A stretch of DNA of 64,000 nucleotides from Myoxocephalus aenaeus (GCA_038501785.1 JBAMJR010000051.1:7455501-7519500); one strand, 5' to 3'; positions 51,541-64,000 are shown, counted from the stretch's first letter. Numbers and translations: made by a program. Notes: a model not told the origin generated them from the letters alone.

Positions 51541-52704
51541 TTAAATTCCTTATTTTGATTAAGTTATCTTCATATTTAACATCCAGTCAAGGTTCATTCG
51601 TCTCATTTCACTTTGCAAAAAAAGTAAATAATCATATTCCCCAAAATTCAAAACTGTTACTTTTCCTTTTTTCCTTTATTTCACTTTATTCAAGGTGATA
51701 CAATGCAAAGTCTACGCTATAAAGGAGGATACTGAGCACTTTCCAAGAGTTGAGTTATGTTAAACTAGACAAATGGATATGTTTATACCGAAATTACATT
51801 ATAGTAGCGAGTGTGTCAATAAAATGCATTAGAAGGTGTTCCTGATTCACATTCAGACCGCAGTACTCTACTCCATGTGCTGTCACTGTCAGGAGCGTCG
51901 GAAAGCTCCAGATCTACATGATCTGTGCCCCTGCAAGCATCAAACACACATGAAGAGGCATACATGCACAGAGTGAGCCCTACAGTTTAATATGAATTAT
52001 GTCGAGCAGCCACTTGGATCTGTGGGTCAGCAGTCATCAAACACTCAGGAGAGTGTTTGATGATTGCGTTTTATTGTTCCAGAAGGTCAAGATCTTCAAA
52101 GCTCTCCTTCTGTTCTCCACAGGGCACCCGGGCAGCAGCTGTCGGAATACACTCGGCTTTGTGTTTTTATACGAGAGAAGAGGTAGGTCAAGCCCACTCT
52201 CACAGAAATGTTTTTACTGGGGGGTAGGCACTCAGTGGACACCATAATATTGTTGTTCTGCCCTTTTGTGCTGAAGAGCGGGGAGCGTGTGAATCCTGTC
52301 GGATGGGACATCACCTCTCACAGGTCTAAGGCTGATCAAATAGCCTTTTTGGCATGACTGAGCAGTATCCCCATGTGTGTGAATGGCTGTGTATGTGTGT
52401 GAATTGTTACAGACAAAACAGACCACCACTTGGGCTTTGGATCAAATGTCTTCCCTTTGTGTGCCCCCATCCCATAATGCACTGCGCAAGAGCTTATACA
52501 CCAACGTCTTGTACAACCAATGTCCTTTTGACAGGCCTGACAAAATACTTATGAATGTTATTGGCTCCCATATAGCACTCCAAGTTTAATATTTAGGCTA
52601 CGTTTTAAAATGTGCTATTAGCAATACTACAAATACCTTCACACATTGATAATTGTGGATGTGTTGAGCACATACAAGGCTCTAAGCGGACTTAAGGGGT
52701 CTCA

Positions 52705-53100
52705 ACAGAATAGATAGATGATAGATAGATGTATACTTTATTCATCCCCAAGGGGGAATTTGTTTGTGGAAGTAGCAAACAAAGTTATAATATCAGGTAT
52801 GAAAAATACTCAATACATACAACAAAACAGCAGACAAATTAATTTAAGGAAACTAAACAATAAAGAAAGTGCAAAAATGCAAAGTGCAGTGTATATGAAT
52901 TGTATATAAGTACAGTGAAATAGAAGTATGTACAGTGACTAACTAAACAACAAAAGCAGTGCTAGGGCTATTGATGTTGATGTTGAATCAATTGACGGAG
53001 GATCTGGGCATAGGTGATTTATTATAAAGTCTTATAGCATTGGGCAGGAATGTTCTCCTGTATCGGTCCTTGTGACAGTGGAGAATGATTCTGACAACAA
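52705..53100 (-). mobile_element. 5'-truncated LINE 3' end with GATA tail
   Basis: On the minus strand HKDRYRRTFLPNAIRLYN is followed by a TGA at 52990-52988, then a 3' UTR containing CAAAGTGC-type repeats, cccccttggggatgaataaa and a GATA/TATC microsatellite tail at 52710-52732. The RYRRTFLP...AIRL motif is the end of a reverse transcriptase ORF of fish non-LTR elements. Only the last 40 or so codons remain. It differs from the 45.7 kb element in both tail and protein. Confidence 0.7.
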
Positions 53101-55040
53101 CAATAAAATTATGCTTGAGCATCTGTAAATAGAGATAAGTTGAGTAGAACTATAACTGGCCCACCATTTTGGTCACTTGGAGTACTTTAAAAAGACGTGA
53201 TACCACATATTTTACTCTTGACATCTGGTTAAGGTAAGGGAAAAATATTGGGCTCCAATCAAGTGTTGAGGAAGAACTAATAGTGACTATCGGATACGTG
53301 TCGGTGGTCTAAACTCAAAGCCAACAAGAGTGCAATAACAAGAGCCGGATGGTGTATCCTGGTGTAATAGTTCACACACTGTTTCTCTGACCTCCTGCAC
53401 CCTCCAGTTGACCATCCTGAATCGCTGACTTTTCTTACGCCCGCTGTGATGCTGCTCCACCCGTGCGCCCTTCCCTCTTGACAGGATGTATGTGAAGGAC
53501 TCTCGCCCCCCTCCACCTGTTTTCACACCCAGCAAGCTGAAGAGGCTCCTTTTCATGCCGTTGCTATGCATTTCAAGTGTCCGGTTGCTGAGCGCGTACA
53601 CTCCTGGCGGTCTGTGGTTTTGGTGCCTTTGATAGCCGGAATGCTGTTTTGGACTTTCTTACACAGCTACGGGGCAAAATGCACCAAAACCCAATTACAT
53701 TTTCCGCTTTACAAACATGTAGAATAAGAGCGGTGTTGTATGGCTGTGCATCACATCCAATTTGTTTCCACTTAACCTGCTGCAATTCACGCAGATTTAC
53801 CTCCTTGACTCAGTTTGCCAGATTTCTGCAGTCTGCAATTCCCAACGCCAAGAAATAACAAAACACAGATTACATGCAAATGTGACAGGGCGTTTGAATC
53901 AATTTATTAGTTTGTCTTCGTTGCAGAATGAACACAAACAGTGAAAAACACGCTGCAGCAAAGCAGCTTGCTTGACTTTTGTAATTTCATCGGGTCTCTG
54001 GTGAAGCAGTGAACTGAGCGGGACACGGAAGCAGGAAGGAGTTAGTGCTCAAACAAAATGCTGTCACTTTGATCATTCCCTACTGGTCTTTGAACTCGGT
54101 ACTCTTGAAAGGGCCGATAATGATGTTTAATTGATTATGTAGAATGAACAAGCATGGTTTGCTCTCATATCATTGCCCCCTCCCTCTCTTTTGTGTGCTC
54201 TCTCCAAAAGATCGCTCGCATGCCATATTGCCCCCTCTCTTTCTTCTTCTAAAACAAATAAAGACGTCAAACATCAAAGCAGTTTTTGGTTAATAAAAGA
54301 AGACCTCAAATATTTTCCATTATGTTTGACATGGTTTTGGGTTTCACCAACCAGAGGAATAACAACAGGATGGAATAAAATGACTTTATTTTTGTTCTTT
54401 GCTCTGTTTCTATGTTACAGAGGTTAAGCCGACCAAACTTGAGCCTGTTCTTTGATGTCGTTGGATCTAATTATTCAAAGGTAGTCTTTCTCTCTTCTAC
54501 TTCTCTTCTGAGACACAAGTCCCCCCGTCCATCTCTACAACACACTCTTCCGCTCTCTCCTCTTACTGTCCCTTTCCACCCTCCTGATTATGATATCCAG
54601 AGTTCCCGGCTAAAACAACAGTCTGTCAGAGTATCAATTTCCTTTGAAGTCAATGTCAGTCAGTTGTGTTTCAGTCTTGGGCCAGAGCGCTGACCCTTGA
54701 CCTGCAGTGATTACTTCCGTGGCGCAGCCAAGCAGAGATAACTGTAAATGCAGGCCTTTGATATCCGCCTGAGAGCGGGAGGTTGAGCCTGAAGGGAAAT
54801 ACAATGATGGTCAGGCATGTTAGCATGTGCGTGTGCACACACTCACACACACAGATAGACAGACAAGGCACCACATGGCAGAGGTCAAGGAAACATGGGT
54901 CCACTTCCCGATCAAAGTCGGGACACAATAATCATGAAGATTTGTGGAGGGCTGCTAATGAAATCTTAAATCTTCTGGTGGCTTTTGCTGTGATCCAAGA
55001 AGACGTATTAGAAACCAAACTGATATTAATGTGACCTCAA
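53101..55040. other. Intergenic stretch, no recognised content
   Basis: No gene or mobile element is recognised. Pyrimidine-rich and AT-rich segments alternate. Confidence 0.4.
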
Positions 55041-55042
55041 AT

Positions 55043-55500
55043 AGTTCAACAGCTTAGGAAATATACCCAGTGGCTTTCTGGCAGAAAGTTAGATGAATAA
55101 ATTGTTACCACTCTCATATCTGTCCAAAGAAATAATAATACAATACAAAAAGTCTGGAAACTGGGAGAAAGAGCTTGCCTGGCTCTGTCGTATTAAAATC
55201 CACTTAACAACACCCCGAAATTTCACTGATAACATGTTATATCTCAAGAAACAACAGGTTATGATGGTATGGGATTTTAAATGCCAGACTATGTCTTCTC
55301 AATTGGTTGCAACAAAACAGATTAATGGCACATAAGAGCATATTGTAAAAGTAATGTGTTATTTTGTGAGCTTTGGAGGTACTGATGGAGGCATGTTGTT
55401 ATCTTTGGGCAGATCTAGGCTAGCTGTTTCCCCTTGTTTCCAGTATTTGTGCTAAGCTAAGATAAACATCTGCTGACTAGCTTGTGATGTACTATTCAAT
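55043..55500. repeat. Foldback repeat family, locus 2 (two inverted copies)
   Basis: The left copy contains gaaagttagatgaataaatt, ttaccactctcatatctgtc, aaaaagtctggaaactggg, gcctggctctgtc and aacatgttatatctc. The right copy is in the opposite orientation: gtgagctttggaggtactga, tctaggctagctgtttcccc, ttccagtatttgtgctaagc. The pair can fold back on itself. From memory this is the frequent teleost element with GCTAAGCTAAGCTAA and 'accactctcatgtctgt' blocks. Confidence 0.65.
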
Positions 55501-58217
55501 GTCACTGTCCCTTGATAAAGAGATGATTTGGGCATTTTCTTTTGTATACCTTTGTTAAATCTCACACCAATAGCAGCATCTGTTTGCATGTGGATAAATT
55601 CACTGTCTGCTTTCACTCACTTGTTTTGCTGTAAAGCAGTTCATGTCTATTAATGTCTGAATGATGAGAGACTTGAGACTTGAGATGTTACGATTGAGAT
55701 GTTGAGATTACAACTTTTCTAGCAGTCTATGGTTGTCTCTTACTAAAAAGTGTGGGCTGAATCACAGAAGAGAAGAAATGGAGAATTTAACACTTCATTC
55801 AACACGTGCATTAGTGATGGGACACAAGGAGTCTGTTTTGTTATTCAGTGGATTCTTTGTTCCATTTTTCCTGCGGGTATTCTTTTATCTTTGAAATAAG
55901 TATTTAGTCAAAGTGACAGTCCATTTTCATCCGTGTCCAGATGGTAGACTTAAAAATCACATCCAACAGAAATGCACGGATAATATCCATTCTCACATGC
56001 ATGAAAATGTAAACAATTATAAATATTGAAGCCGCATTTGGCTCACAAGTCAAACCCGCTGTCATAGCTGATTAACTCTTTGAGAACGGTGATACAAAGC
56101 TATTATAATCATGTTTTGTTTAAATCAGCCTGAGCGAGTGGATTGAAGTCTTCAGAGAATGCCATCAAGGGCCCAACACTCTGACATCGGCATATATAGT
56201 CATTACTGGAATGACTGTTGACATGTTCTGCTAAACAAGACCAGAGTCGACCGCGCTCTCATGTGAGGGACAAATGAAGATGAGCAGATGAGAGTTCCTG
56301 ACGGGGACTCACTCTCTCTCTTCACCCTCCGCTGTAATTACGGCCTCTCTTTTTTTTTTTCACTCTGTACTCCCAGTCGGCTGTGGTATATTCTTGTTTG
56401 TTTTTTTTGTGTTGTTTTTTTTCTGAAGGAAAGAAAAAGCCAAACGACTAGTATGCTGCTGGTCTGAATGGCTCAGAATAGTAAACACAAAGCCTTGTAA
56501 TTTGCAGAATGCTTTTGTCATCTTTACCTCTAATTTGTCTTTCAGCACAGGGCGACCGCCACATGTGAAGAGCGGGAATCAAAAGAAGCTGTGGAATGCG
56601 CCGGGGTAAAAATGAACACAAGAAGGAATGACGGTTGCTCAGTCTGCTGGTCTTATATGTGTCACTGCTCTTCATTTCACACCCAAACGATAATTTCGTA
56701 AGGAATAATTGATTTGCAGCAAGCAGTTCAAGATCATGAAGATGTAAAACACATTTTGTATTTATTTTTTCCTCTGGTTGAAACATACATTGTTGATCAT
56801 GTCAAGAGAAAAGTTCAAATATCTGGTGCATAGTTTTGTCTGCATGCATAGTCAGTACTCCATGGCACATTTCTGAAAAACAAATCAATCTAAACCTTTG
56901 AAGCCAAAGTCCTAATGTGGTGTCAAGTAAACGTACATCTGGTTAAAACTGCTGCACATCAGCGCTCCACATCATAACACAGACACAATACTGTCTCAAT
57001 GAGCACGTCTGCGAGTTCCATATCAACAGCACATGGTAAGTCCCTGAAGCTGAATTTGAAATGAAATAGAAAATATGAGATGTGTCACTCAGCATATGCT
57101 GTTTCAAACAGCTGCCTCAGGAGGGAGCTGCAACCGCTCGGGATTCTGCTCGAATTTCAGTCACAGCTATCGAACTGCAGGCTCTGTCACCTGTCACCTT
57201 CTCGACCCGCCGCTTTCTTTTCCGTACCACCCTATTCCCCCGTGAGCAATCCTGACATATGATGTAAGCAACAGCTTTTCTTGTAAATTAAGAGACGGAG
57301 TAAAGTGTCAGAACCCTTCCTGTCACCTGCCAACTGTGTCCATTCATGACAGGAGAGTCAGACTTTGACACCCTGCTGGCCGACTTCCCTCCAGGTGACT
57401 CATTTAGTCTTCGCATTATGTGCAAATCTATACCGAAGTCGACGTCTTTCTTTTCATTTTCATCCTTTTAGAGTAAGCAAAGAGTTCAATTATTGCAGTT
57501 GTTTAGTTGACGGGACAGGACGCCTCTTTCATGTTCCTTCTGTGATTACGTCAATTATTCACGCGAGGGAGGAGGGTTTTAGTCGCTGTCTCTTAGATGT
57601 AATTTGCTCTCATATCTACAGAAGGACCCTTGTGGACTTAACCTTGGCATATTTATCATTTACATTTTCTGCCATTTCCCAAAAAGGGGTAACAGGAAAA
57701 AAGATGTCAAAACGTGAGCCCTTCATTCATAGAAACCATGTAAAGTTGTTGCACGGATTTGTGAACAGCGTAATTTTAGAATTACGGCCTTTTCTTTCTT
57801 CCTTACATTAAACAGCCGTGTGTTGTCCCCTCGCTTTGATATGTAAATAATAAGGCCGCTCCCATGGTAACACCTCCCATGTAAACACCCTCAGCACCAT
57901 GCGCCAAACCCTCTGATATGAACTTTGTTTAGGGCGAGAGTGAGAGAGGGAACCACTTGAGGAGACATAACTTTGAAAATCCCTTTCATGTCGTGGAAAG
58001 CGATGAACTTCTGTTGTAGTTTATTGCCGGTGTGATTTTTAAAAGCATCCCCCCGGCTCTTTGAAGTGAGAAGAGGTCTGTTTTCCCTCTGCAGTGGTGT
58101 CACTAAGTCACTGCTCATCTGTTTTCTGTCTCTGATTGGAGCATCAACATGAAGTAATGAAAATTTAAATTTTTTACACTTTGATTTTTGAAAATACAAA
58201 CGATGTGTACCAATTTA

Positions 58218-58425
58218 ATTTGTGAGCTAAAGTGGTGCTGCGAGGCAGATTTTGTCATATTTGGATGAAGCCGGGGGAAGCGTTTTCAGTCTTTATGCTA
58301 AGCTAAGATAACCAGCTGCTGTTTACATATTAATCACAAAGACATGATAGTGGTAATCAATATCAATCATATTTTCTCGCTTTAAGCAAGAAAGTAAAAA
58401 GGTGTATTTCGCAAAATGTTTAATC
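58218..58425. repeat. Foldback repeat family, locus 3 (single arm)
   Basis: The blocks run in the same order as the right arm of locus 2: ttgtgagctaaagtggtgct, tttcagtctttatgctaagc, taagataaccagctgctg, agacatgatagtggtaatca, aagcaagaaagtaaa and gtatttcgcaaaatgt. Each matches the remembered teleost consensus with several substitutions. Confidence 0.6.
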
Positions 58426-59759
58426 AATCCTTTTAATATGACTGTTTATATAGCTCTGTCTCTATTAGCTGAGCGTAAACGCTTTAAAAGACTGAGGCCT
58501 TCACTGACAAAAATGCCCCCTCTTCAAAGTTAGCTGACCAGACCATAATCGTAATATCTTTCTTCACTTTTTACAGATTTTGTCATGCATGCCTTCATGC
58601 TGCTGAAGCCAGTGCTTCATTATACTTTTACAGCCTATTCCGGTCAAACTCGCGCTGCGGTCACACACATCGAATTGTTCTCAACAGCTGTCTGTGCCTT
58701 TTTATAATAGCTACTTGAAACAGAGCATGTTTTGTTTTTTCTTCTTCTGAGCATTATTTTTACTGATTCATGACTTTTTATGATGTTATTTTAGCTCAGA
58801 GCGGGTATAGAAATAGTCTCAAAGTGCTATTCCCAAGCATTTATATACCTAACATATAAACATTTTTATGGCTTGAATGTAATTTTGTGGGCAGAAGTAA
58901 GAAGGGAAGACAAAAAAGACACGCATTTTTTGATTTCCTTCCAATAAATGTTTGGAATCGTAATAACCTATGGGACAGACAGCATGTTACTGTCTCATGT
59001 GGCTGAGAGGATCGGGGTTTCTCTCTCTCTCTGTGGTATGCGTGTCCAAGGGCTTGTTACTCTTTGAGGTCTTGGTTTGTTTAATGAAGTGGTAATCTGT
59101 CTACACAGAGGATCACCCTTGATTCTGAAGTTCACTATGTCAAGTGGCTCTGTTTATAAACTTCTTAGTATATCTCTAATAAAAAGGGCTGTCGCCCCCA
59201 ATGCTGGAGAATGCTATGTCATCGACTGTCCCTTCTCCTCTGGGATGCCGCCACCTCTGGGCTTGTGTATGTTCGACCCTGACATAGAAACCTATGCTTG
59301 TGGCTCTGCTGTGCTGAGGGCAAATTGTATGGTGGTCAGCTGGCAGGGAAGTCCACGCAGGCCAAAGGAGGTTGTGTTCGGGTGTGTTTGCGCAGCCATT
59401 TTTTAAGGGAGCTGAGGACTTTCCAGCTGTGGGCCTGCAGTTTGTCTTCGGGGCCGTCAGAAAAACAACATCAACATTTGCGTTACAGAGGGGACTGGGT
59501 TACTGTGTTTGAAATGTTAACTAAAGAAAACAAGCTGGCTAATGTTTTTTATTTATATATTTTCTTTGGAGGCTTTGAAGTCAGAGCTCACGTTGCATGT
59601 CGGCCCCCGGCCCCTCCAGGCCACTCTGGAAAGTAGCCTAACTCTGAATGTGAGGACACCCAAAAAAAGAAGCTTGATTTCACCTCTGCTGTGAGGACTT
59701 CACTCATTTCAGTCTAACATTTCAATACTTTTGAGCCATAAAAAAAGCTAACCATTGCA

Positions 59760-59900
59760 CAGTGCGACAGGTGCGTGCAGAGAATGCCAATGGTTGACAA
59801 AGAAGAACAAAAAGACTCCCGCACACTGGCTTCTTCACTTGCATTCAGATATATTGGCTTACAACGTTTCGGGACATAGACCTTCATCAGGTTACTTCAC
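59760..59900 (-). ncRNA. Hammerhead-ribozyme-like sequence in a repeat fragment
   Basis: On the minus strand CTGATGA (59890-59884) is followed after 13 nt by GAAA (59870-59867), then CGTTGTA (59866-59860). This fits a minimal hammerhead: an intact CUGAUGA box, a short stem II with two G-C pairs, GAAA, a two-pair stem III with a GUU triloop, and a UA cleavage site after 59860. Stem I is poorly paired, so activity is doubtful. Penelope-like retroelements are known to carry such motifs in their terminal repeats. The flanking bases down to about 59790 look like part of the same repeat. Confidence 0.4.
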
Positions 59901-61098
59901 ATGTTACATTTCAGCCAGAAATTTGCCCCATGGGCCACATTAACATGGTGATGAAGATGATTCACTGAAAAAAAATCCCCATAATAAGTAATAAGAGGAG
60001 TGTTTACTATGAAATTTACAATCTCAACACTTAAACCTACTTATTTGTTATGTGTTCAATCAGAATAACGTAAAGTGGTAAACCATTGAATAAGCCAATC
60101 CACTAAGCTAGTTACACTATGTTTTGTGTAATGTTTGCTTTGTTGCTCAGACATTGGTTCTCAATTCTTTTAAGGCTTCAACCAAAAATAACCCAGTACC
60201 GAGTAGGCCTAGTATCGTATACTCCATTCAAACGATACCTGCAATTAATAATTTTTGCGCCCAAATTAAGAATACAATTTGTCTGGTTTTGCTTGCAGCC
60301 AATCGCCACAAGTGCTCTTTGATTAAATGGCTCCGGACAGGAGGGTGGGCATTACACAGGGACAACATTATCAGCGATGGACGCTGTCCGAGCAATACAT
60401 TCGCACAGGGACCACAGGCAGCTTTCATTCCCATGATGGATGTCAAACGAAGTAGTCCATTTGGTTTTGGTATCACTTTAAGGTTACTGGTAGTAGTACT
60501 GGCATTGTCATTATGTTTAATCTATAACCAGCCCTATTGCTCTATTCTCTGTTCAATTACAATACCCTGTAATTTAAAAGAAGTAATTATGTTTTGACTT
60601 TACGTTTTGAAGCTTCTTCTTTAGTTCCCATCACCATTATATTATACCCCATAATTATTGTGTAATTACCTCATAAATACTCAATAACTACACTGTAATT
60701 TGCAGGCTTTCATCAGAAGCATTGGCCTGTCTTTTTATGCCTGAAGTCTAATATAAATAGCTAAACATTATTTTTCGACCAGACAATCAATTTTTATTTA
60801 CATTTAAGCCAAATGTTTGACTTCAACATTTACAGTGAGTTTGGAAAGATTTTTAACCAAAGATAAAGTCCCTATGAAAACAATAAAATGGATCTGGTGT
60901 AACGGGGGCACTATGTCTGGGGGAAAAAAGGTTTGTACGTACATCTGAAAACCTGCACAAACAAAACCCAAATTATCTGCATGAGGTGCATGAGAAGATG
61001 TGTTTTTTGACCAAGTTTGGAACCACATGTAATGTTCTGGAGCACATTCAGTGCAGTCTACTAGAATCCTCTGTGTCAGTGTATGTGTTCGTTTTGTT

Positions 61099-61145
<47 letters not shown>

Positions 61146-63418
61146 CTGGGGGCTTATTACTGCTTCTTGTTGGTTGCGGTGCAGTCCTGTCTGTACTGTG
61201 GGACATCTGTGGGTTGCGTGATGGGCTTTGTGGATCGGTGCTCTGTTAGTAGAGTTAAACAGGCACAGTCACGAGCTCTACCAGACGCCATGGGCACAAG
61301 TGGCCGTGTCTCTTTGAGGCTTTCGTACTCATGCACATATGCCGACATACTACAACATAACAACACAAAATGACACTGATACACAAACATGGAGCACATT
61401 CAGTTACATATCCTGACAAGTGTTTAGGAATACTTAATGTCACGGAAAATGTTTCAATAGCGAACCTGTAACATCCATGTTACAGAGCTGGCCAAATCTC
61501 AAAAAGCTGTGAATGAGTTGTCCTGCTGCTGCCAGAATGTTTTCGTCTTTATTGGCTCACCAGCACATGTTTGATACATCCCAACCACACCGGCACCCAC
61601 CATCCATTTACCAGTGATGTGTGCGGCCTGCACAGTCTTTGAAAGCCTTTACACATCAGCCAAAATCCTAGTTTTATTCCTAATGTGTTGCTCTCCAATG
61701 CTTTAATAGCTGCCTTTGTATGGTTATTGATTTATTTTATTTAAGGAGCGAGTGGGCGTCTGTGTGTGTTGCCGTTTTATGTCCCCCTTGCCCATTTGTC
61801 AAAAAGCGAGCCTTAAACCTCCCTGGAGGTTGAGAACAGAACATCCATTACAACTTTCAACCGTTTCGTTCAAAGCGACACCAGATCCTACATAAGATGT
61901 GTAATTTGGTAGGAGATGAAGTGATATTGGCTGGTAAATGTTGTGCATCGGAGTGGTCACTGCACAGCGCTAACGTTGTTCCCCCTTCTCATGTCAGACC
62001 CTGATAGATTTTAAATGATTTTAAGGGCAGAGGAGGATAATGAAGACCAGAATGCAAACGGGCCAGAGTGATGTTAAAAAGAGAGGAAAAACTTGCGGAG
62101 ATCAAACAGACAGTCGATTGACTTTGATGTTTGTCTCTTTCATTCTGAGTCGCGGTGGTTTCAGACATTTTATTAGTCTTCCACCAAGACGCTTCATCTC
62201 TTCCTGCCACCTATTTTTCACACGCAAATTGTAGGTTTTACTGGGACAAAATGGTGATGACTTTCTATACGTTTTGCCCAGTGCAAAACTCTCAGAAGAA
62301 TGGATACAGCCTCCTTTTACCACAACTCATGTACATTTTGGTACATATTTCAATAACCTTCACATCCTCATATTGTGTTGTAGCCTTTTGAAAATGCTAA
62401 CAACACAATTAGCATTTCTGTGCATAACGAGAAAAGGGAGTGACCCTAATGTGGTGTACTTTCAAAGCATCCTCATAGGGATGCTGCAGCCTTGTTGTTT
62501 TCCTCTGAGCTCTGATTTTTAGGAACAAACCAACAGAGCCACACACACTGAGATGCCAGCATGAGAGGCCCAGCCGGCTTGGCAGGCAGGCTCAATTCCA
62601 TCAGAGCGGTCGGCCTTTTATGAGATTACATGAAAGCGCGGGAAATAACGACAAGCGTTTGATCATCGGAGAGCAAGCTGATTTACTGCCAAACCCAACA
62701 CTGTATAGCTTAGACCTGGCAGAGCATCACCTACGCCCGCCTGAGAGGAGGAAGAGTGAAACAACACACCTCTCTCCCTTTCCTGTGGTTCACCGTGATG
62801 GCTTCAGGTAGAGGTCTGGTGCCAGGCCTCCTGATCCCGTTCAACCGCAACGCTATGCCTCTACTGGGTTGAACTAATGAGCTAATGCCGAGGAAATCTC
62901 AAGCGTCTATCAGACAGCCAACCAAAGAAGGGAATTAACAGAATTCTTGTCAAACAAAATGGAAACGTCTGTTTTTCATTTCTGGGCATTATGTCATGGG
63001 ATCACGCTCCACTTTTGAAGTTGTTTCACCTGAGTGTGGTGGGTTTATTTACCACATGTTTGTGTGGATGAAATAGTTGATTGTGTTACTTGTGTTGGCA
63101 GTTGGATACTTGCAGCGGTTTGTAAAGAATCACCTGGCTAATGCTGCTTGAGAGCACTGACTTTTCACTAACAAACCAAAAGGAGTAAACATGAAGGTAA
63201 CAGGTAACTCGCTGATTGAACAGTTTGGCCGATTCACATCATGCGTTAGGACTCACGTTGGGGAAATGGAATTGCTTTGAGGTTTATGCTGCAATTAATT
63301 TCCTCTCTGAGCACTGGCTGACACATAACTATCAATGGCTGGGTCAATGTCAAGGCCACGAGGAAAAGCAACTAAACTGTGTTGTCATTCTGGGATGCTA
63401 GATTCTTCCATTTAGGAT
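59901..63418. other. Intergenic stretch, no recognised gene
   Basis: Apart from the TG array at 61.1 kb I recognise nothing here. 60.55-60.72 kb has repeated 'taattac/ataattatt' blocks that may be another degraded repeat. Confidence 0.4.
61102..61143. repeat. (TG)n microsatellite
   Basis: About 21 TG units, seen directly. Confidence 0.95.
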
Positions 63419-63419
63419 G

Positions 63420-63831
63420 ACACTTCATAATAACTACAAACTATTTAGCATTAGTAAAGCATGAGTAAACACTCAATCCATCATTTATAAAGCATTGTTT
63501 CAACATGAACACTCATTAGTAACTCATTAGTATGCAATTCATAAACACAGTTATACATGTTTTATTCTTGATTAATAAGCTTGACTATTATGCGTTTCAT
63601 GATTGGGTTTTCATATACTTTATAAATGATGGATTCCCCATTTGTAAATTAGGTAATATTGGTTACAAACCAATTATTAAGGACTTATAGATGATGCACT
63701 AATGGTTAACATAACACAACTTATAAACGTGTTTTAATACTGCAATTCATGATTAATTCCGGTAGTTACAGTTAGTTAAGTATTTTGCATGCTTTACTAA
63801 TGCTAAATAGTGTGTAGTTATTATAAAGTGT
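63420..63831. mobile_element. MITE-like element with 44 bp terminal inverted repeats
   Basis: The ends 63420-63463 and 63788-63831 are reverse complements over 44 bp with two mismatches (acacttcataataactacaa against the complement of the right end, acactttataataactacac). A second, nested pair, 63475-63492 and 63618-63635, is an exact 18 bp inverted repeat (aatccatcatttataaag). The element is about 412 bp, AT-rich and has no coding capacity. A target-site duplication is not obvious. It fits a nonautonomous DNA transposon. Confidence 0.8.
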
Positions 63832-64000
63832 TACGCATATTTGTTTCATAGTGAGTTACTTTAACGGTTGATATGCTATAAAAGCAACAGCTGTGAGTTG
63901 GTTGGATTATTTTAGATAACATTCTTAAATCTGACTGTGGATTGGTGCTTAACTCTGTAAAAAATGTGCCTAAAATCAACACACTAATCGGGGTTTTAAA

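Noticed and set aside
57346..57394. ATG followed by MTGESDFDTLLADFPP and a CAG|GTGACT donor on the plus strand, like a first coding exon
   Set aside because: It is short and I know no protein with this start. No second exon could be joined. One good donor and 16 codons occur by chance in 64 kb.

Overview
The window is vertebrate nuclear DNA, almost certainly from a ray-finned fish. It has short multi-exon genes with GT-AG introns, teleost-type interspersed repeats (a tRNA-derived SINE, 3' stubs of LINEs, MITE or foldback elements) and many long dinucleotide arrays. The species cannot be read from the sequence.

Five protein genes are supported, all on the minus strand. From high to low coordinate, which is their direction of transcription, they are notum (37957-43437, 11 coding exons), myadml2 (33148-34059, one coding exon), pycr1 (28567-31052, 7 exons), mafg (16279-16869, 2 coding exons, probably with a noncoding first exon near 27.4 kb) and pcyt2 (1652-10006, 13 exons). 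I rebuilt the exons by reading splice sites. Each joined frame is a multiple of three and gives a protein of the usual family length: 496, 303, 320, 162 and 402 residues. The order matches human 17q25.3 (PCYT2, SIRT7, MAFG, PYCR1, MYADML2, NOTUM), except that I see no sirt7 between pcyt2 and mafg.

Layout: 0-1.65 kb is the pcyt2 3' side. 1.65-10.4 kb holds pcyt2 and its CpG-rich promoter, with a degraded repeat in intron 1. 10.4-12.4 kb is an intergenic gap. 12.4-27.9 kb holds mafg with a long 3' UTR and a 10.5 kb 5' intron. 28.5-31.5 kb is pycr1. 32.7-34.2 kb is myadml2 plus an unexplained open exon-like stretch. 34.2-38 kb is notum 3' flank with a SINE. 38-43.9 kb is notum. 43.9-64 kb has no gene I can recognise but carries two LINE 3' stubs, three loci of one foldback repeat family, a hammerhead-ribozyme-like sequence and a clear inverted-repeat MITE.

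The genes do not form one pathway. Pcyt2 makes CDP-ethanolamine for phosphatidylethanolamine. MafG is a small bZIP partner of CNC and Bach factors. Pycr1 makes proline in mitochondria. Myadml2 is a MARVEL-domain membrane protein. Notum is a secreted lipase that removes palmitoleate from Wnt. The block is conserved synteny, not an operon. The observations most worth checking are the hammerhead-like motifs, the MITE, the foldback family, the GC-AG intron and CA repeat in pycr1, and the orphan exon-like stretch at 32.8 kb.
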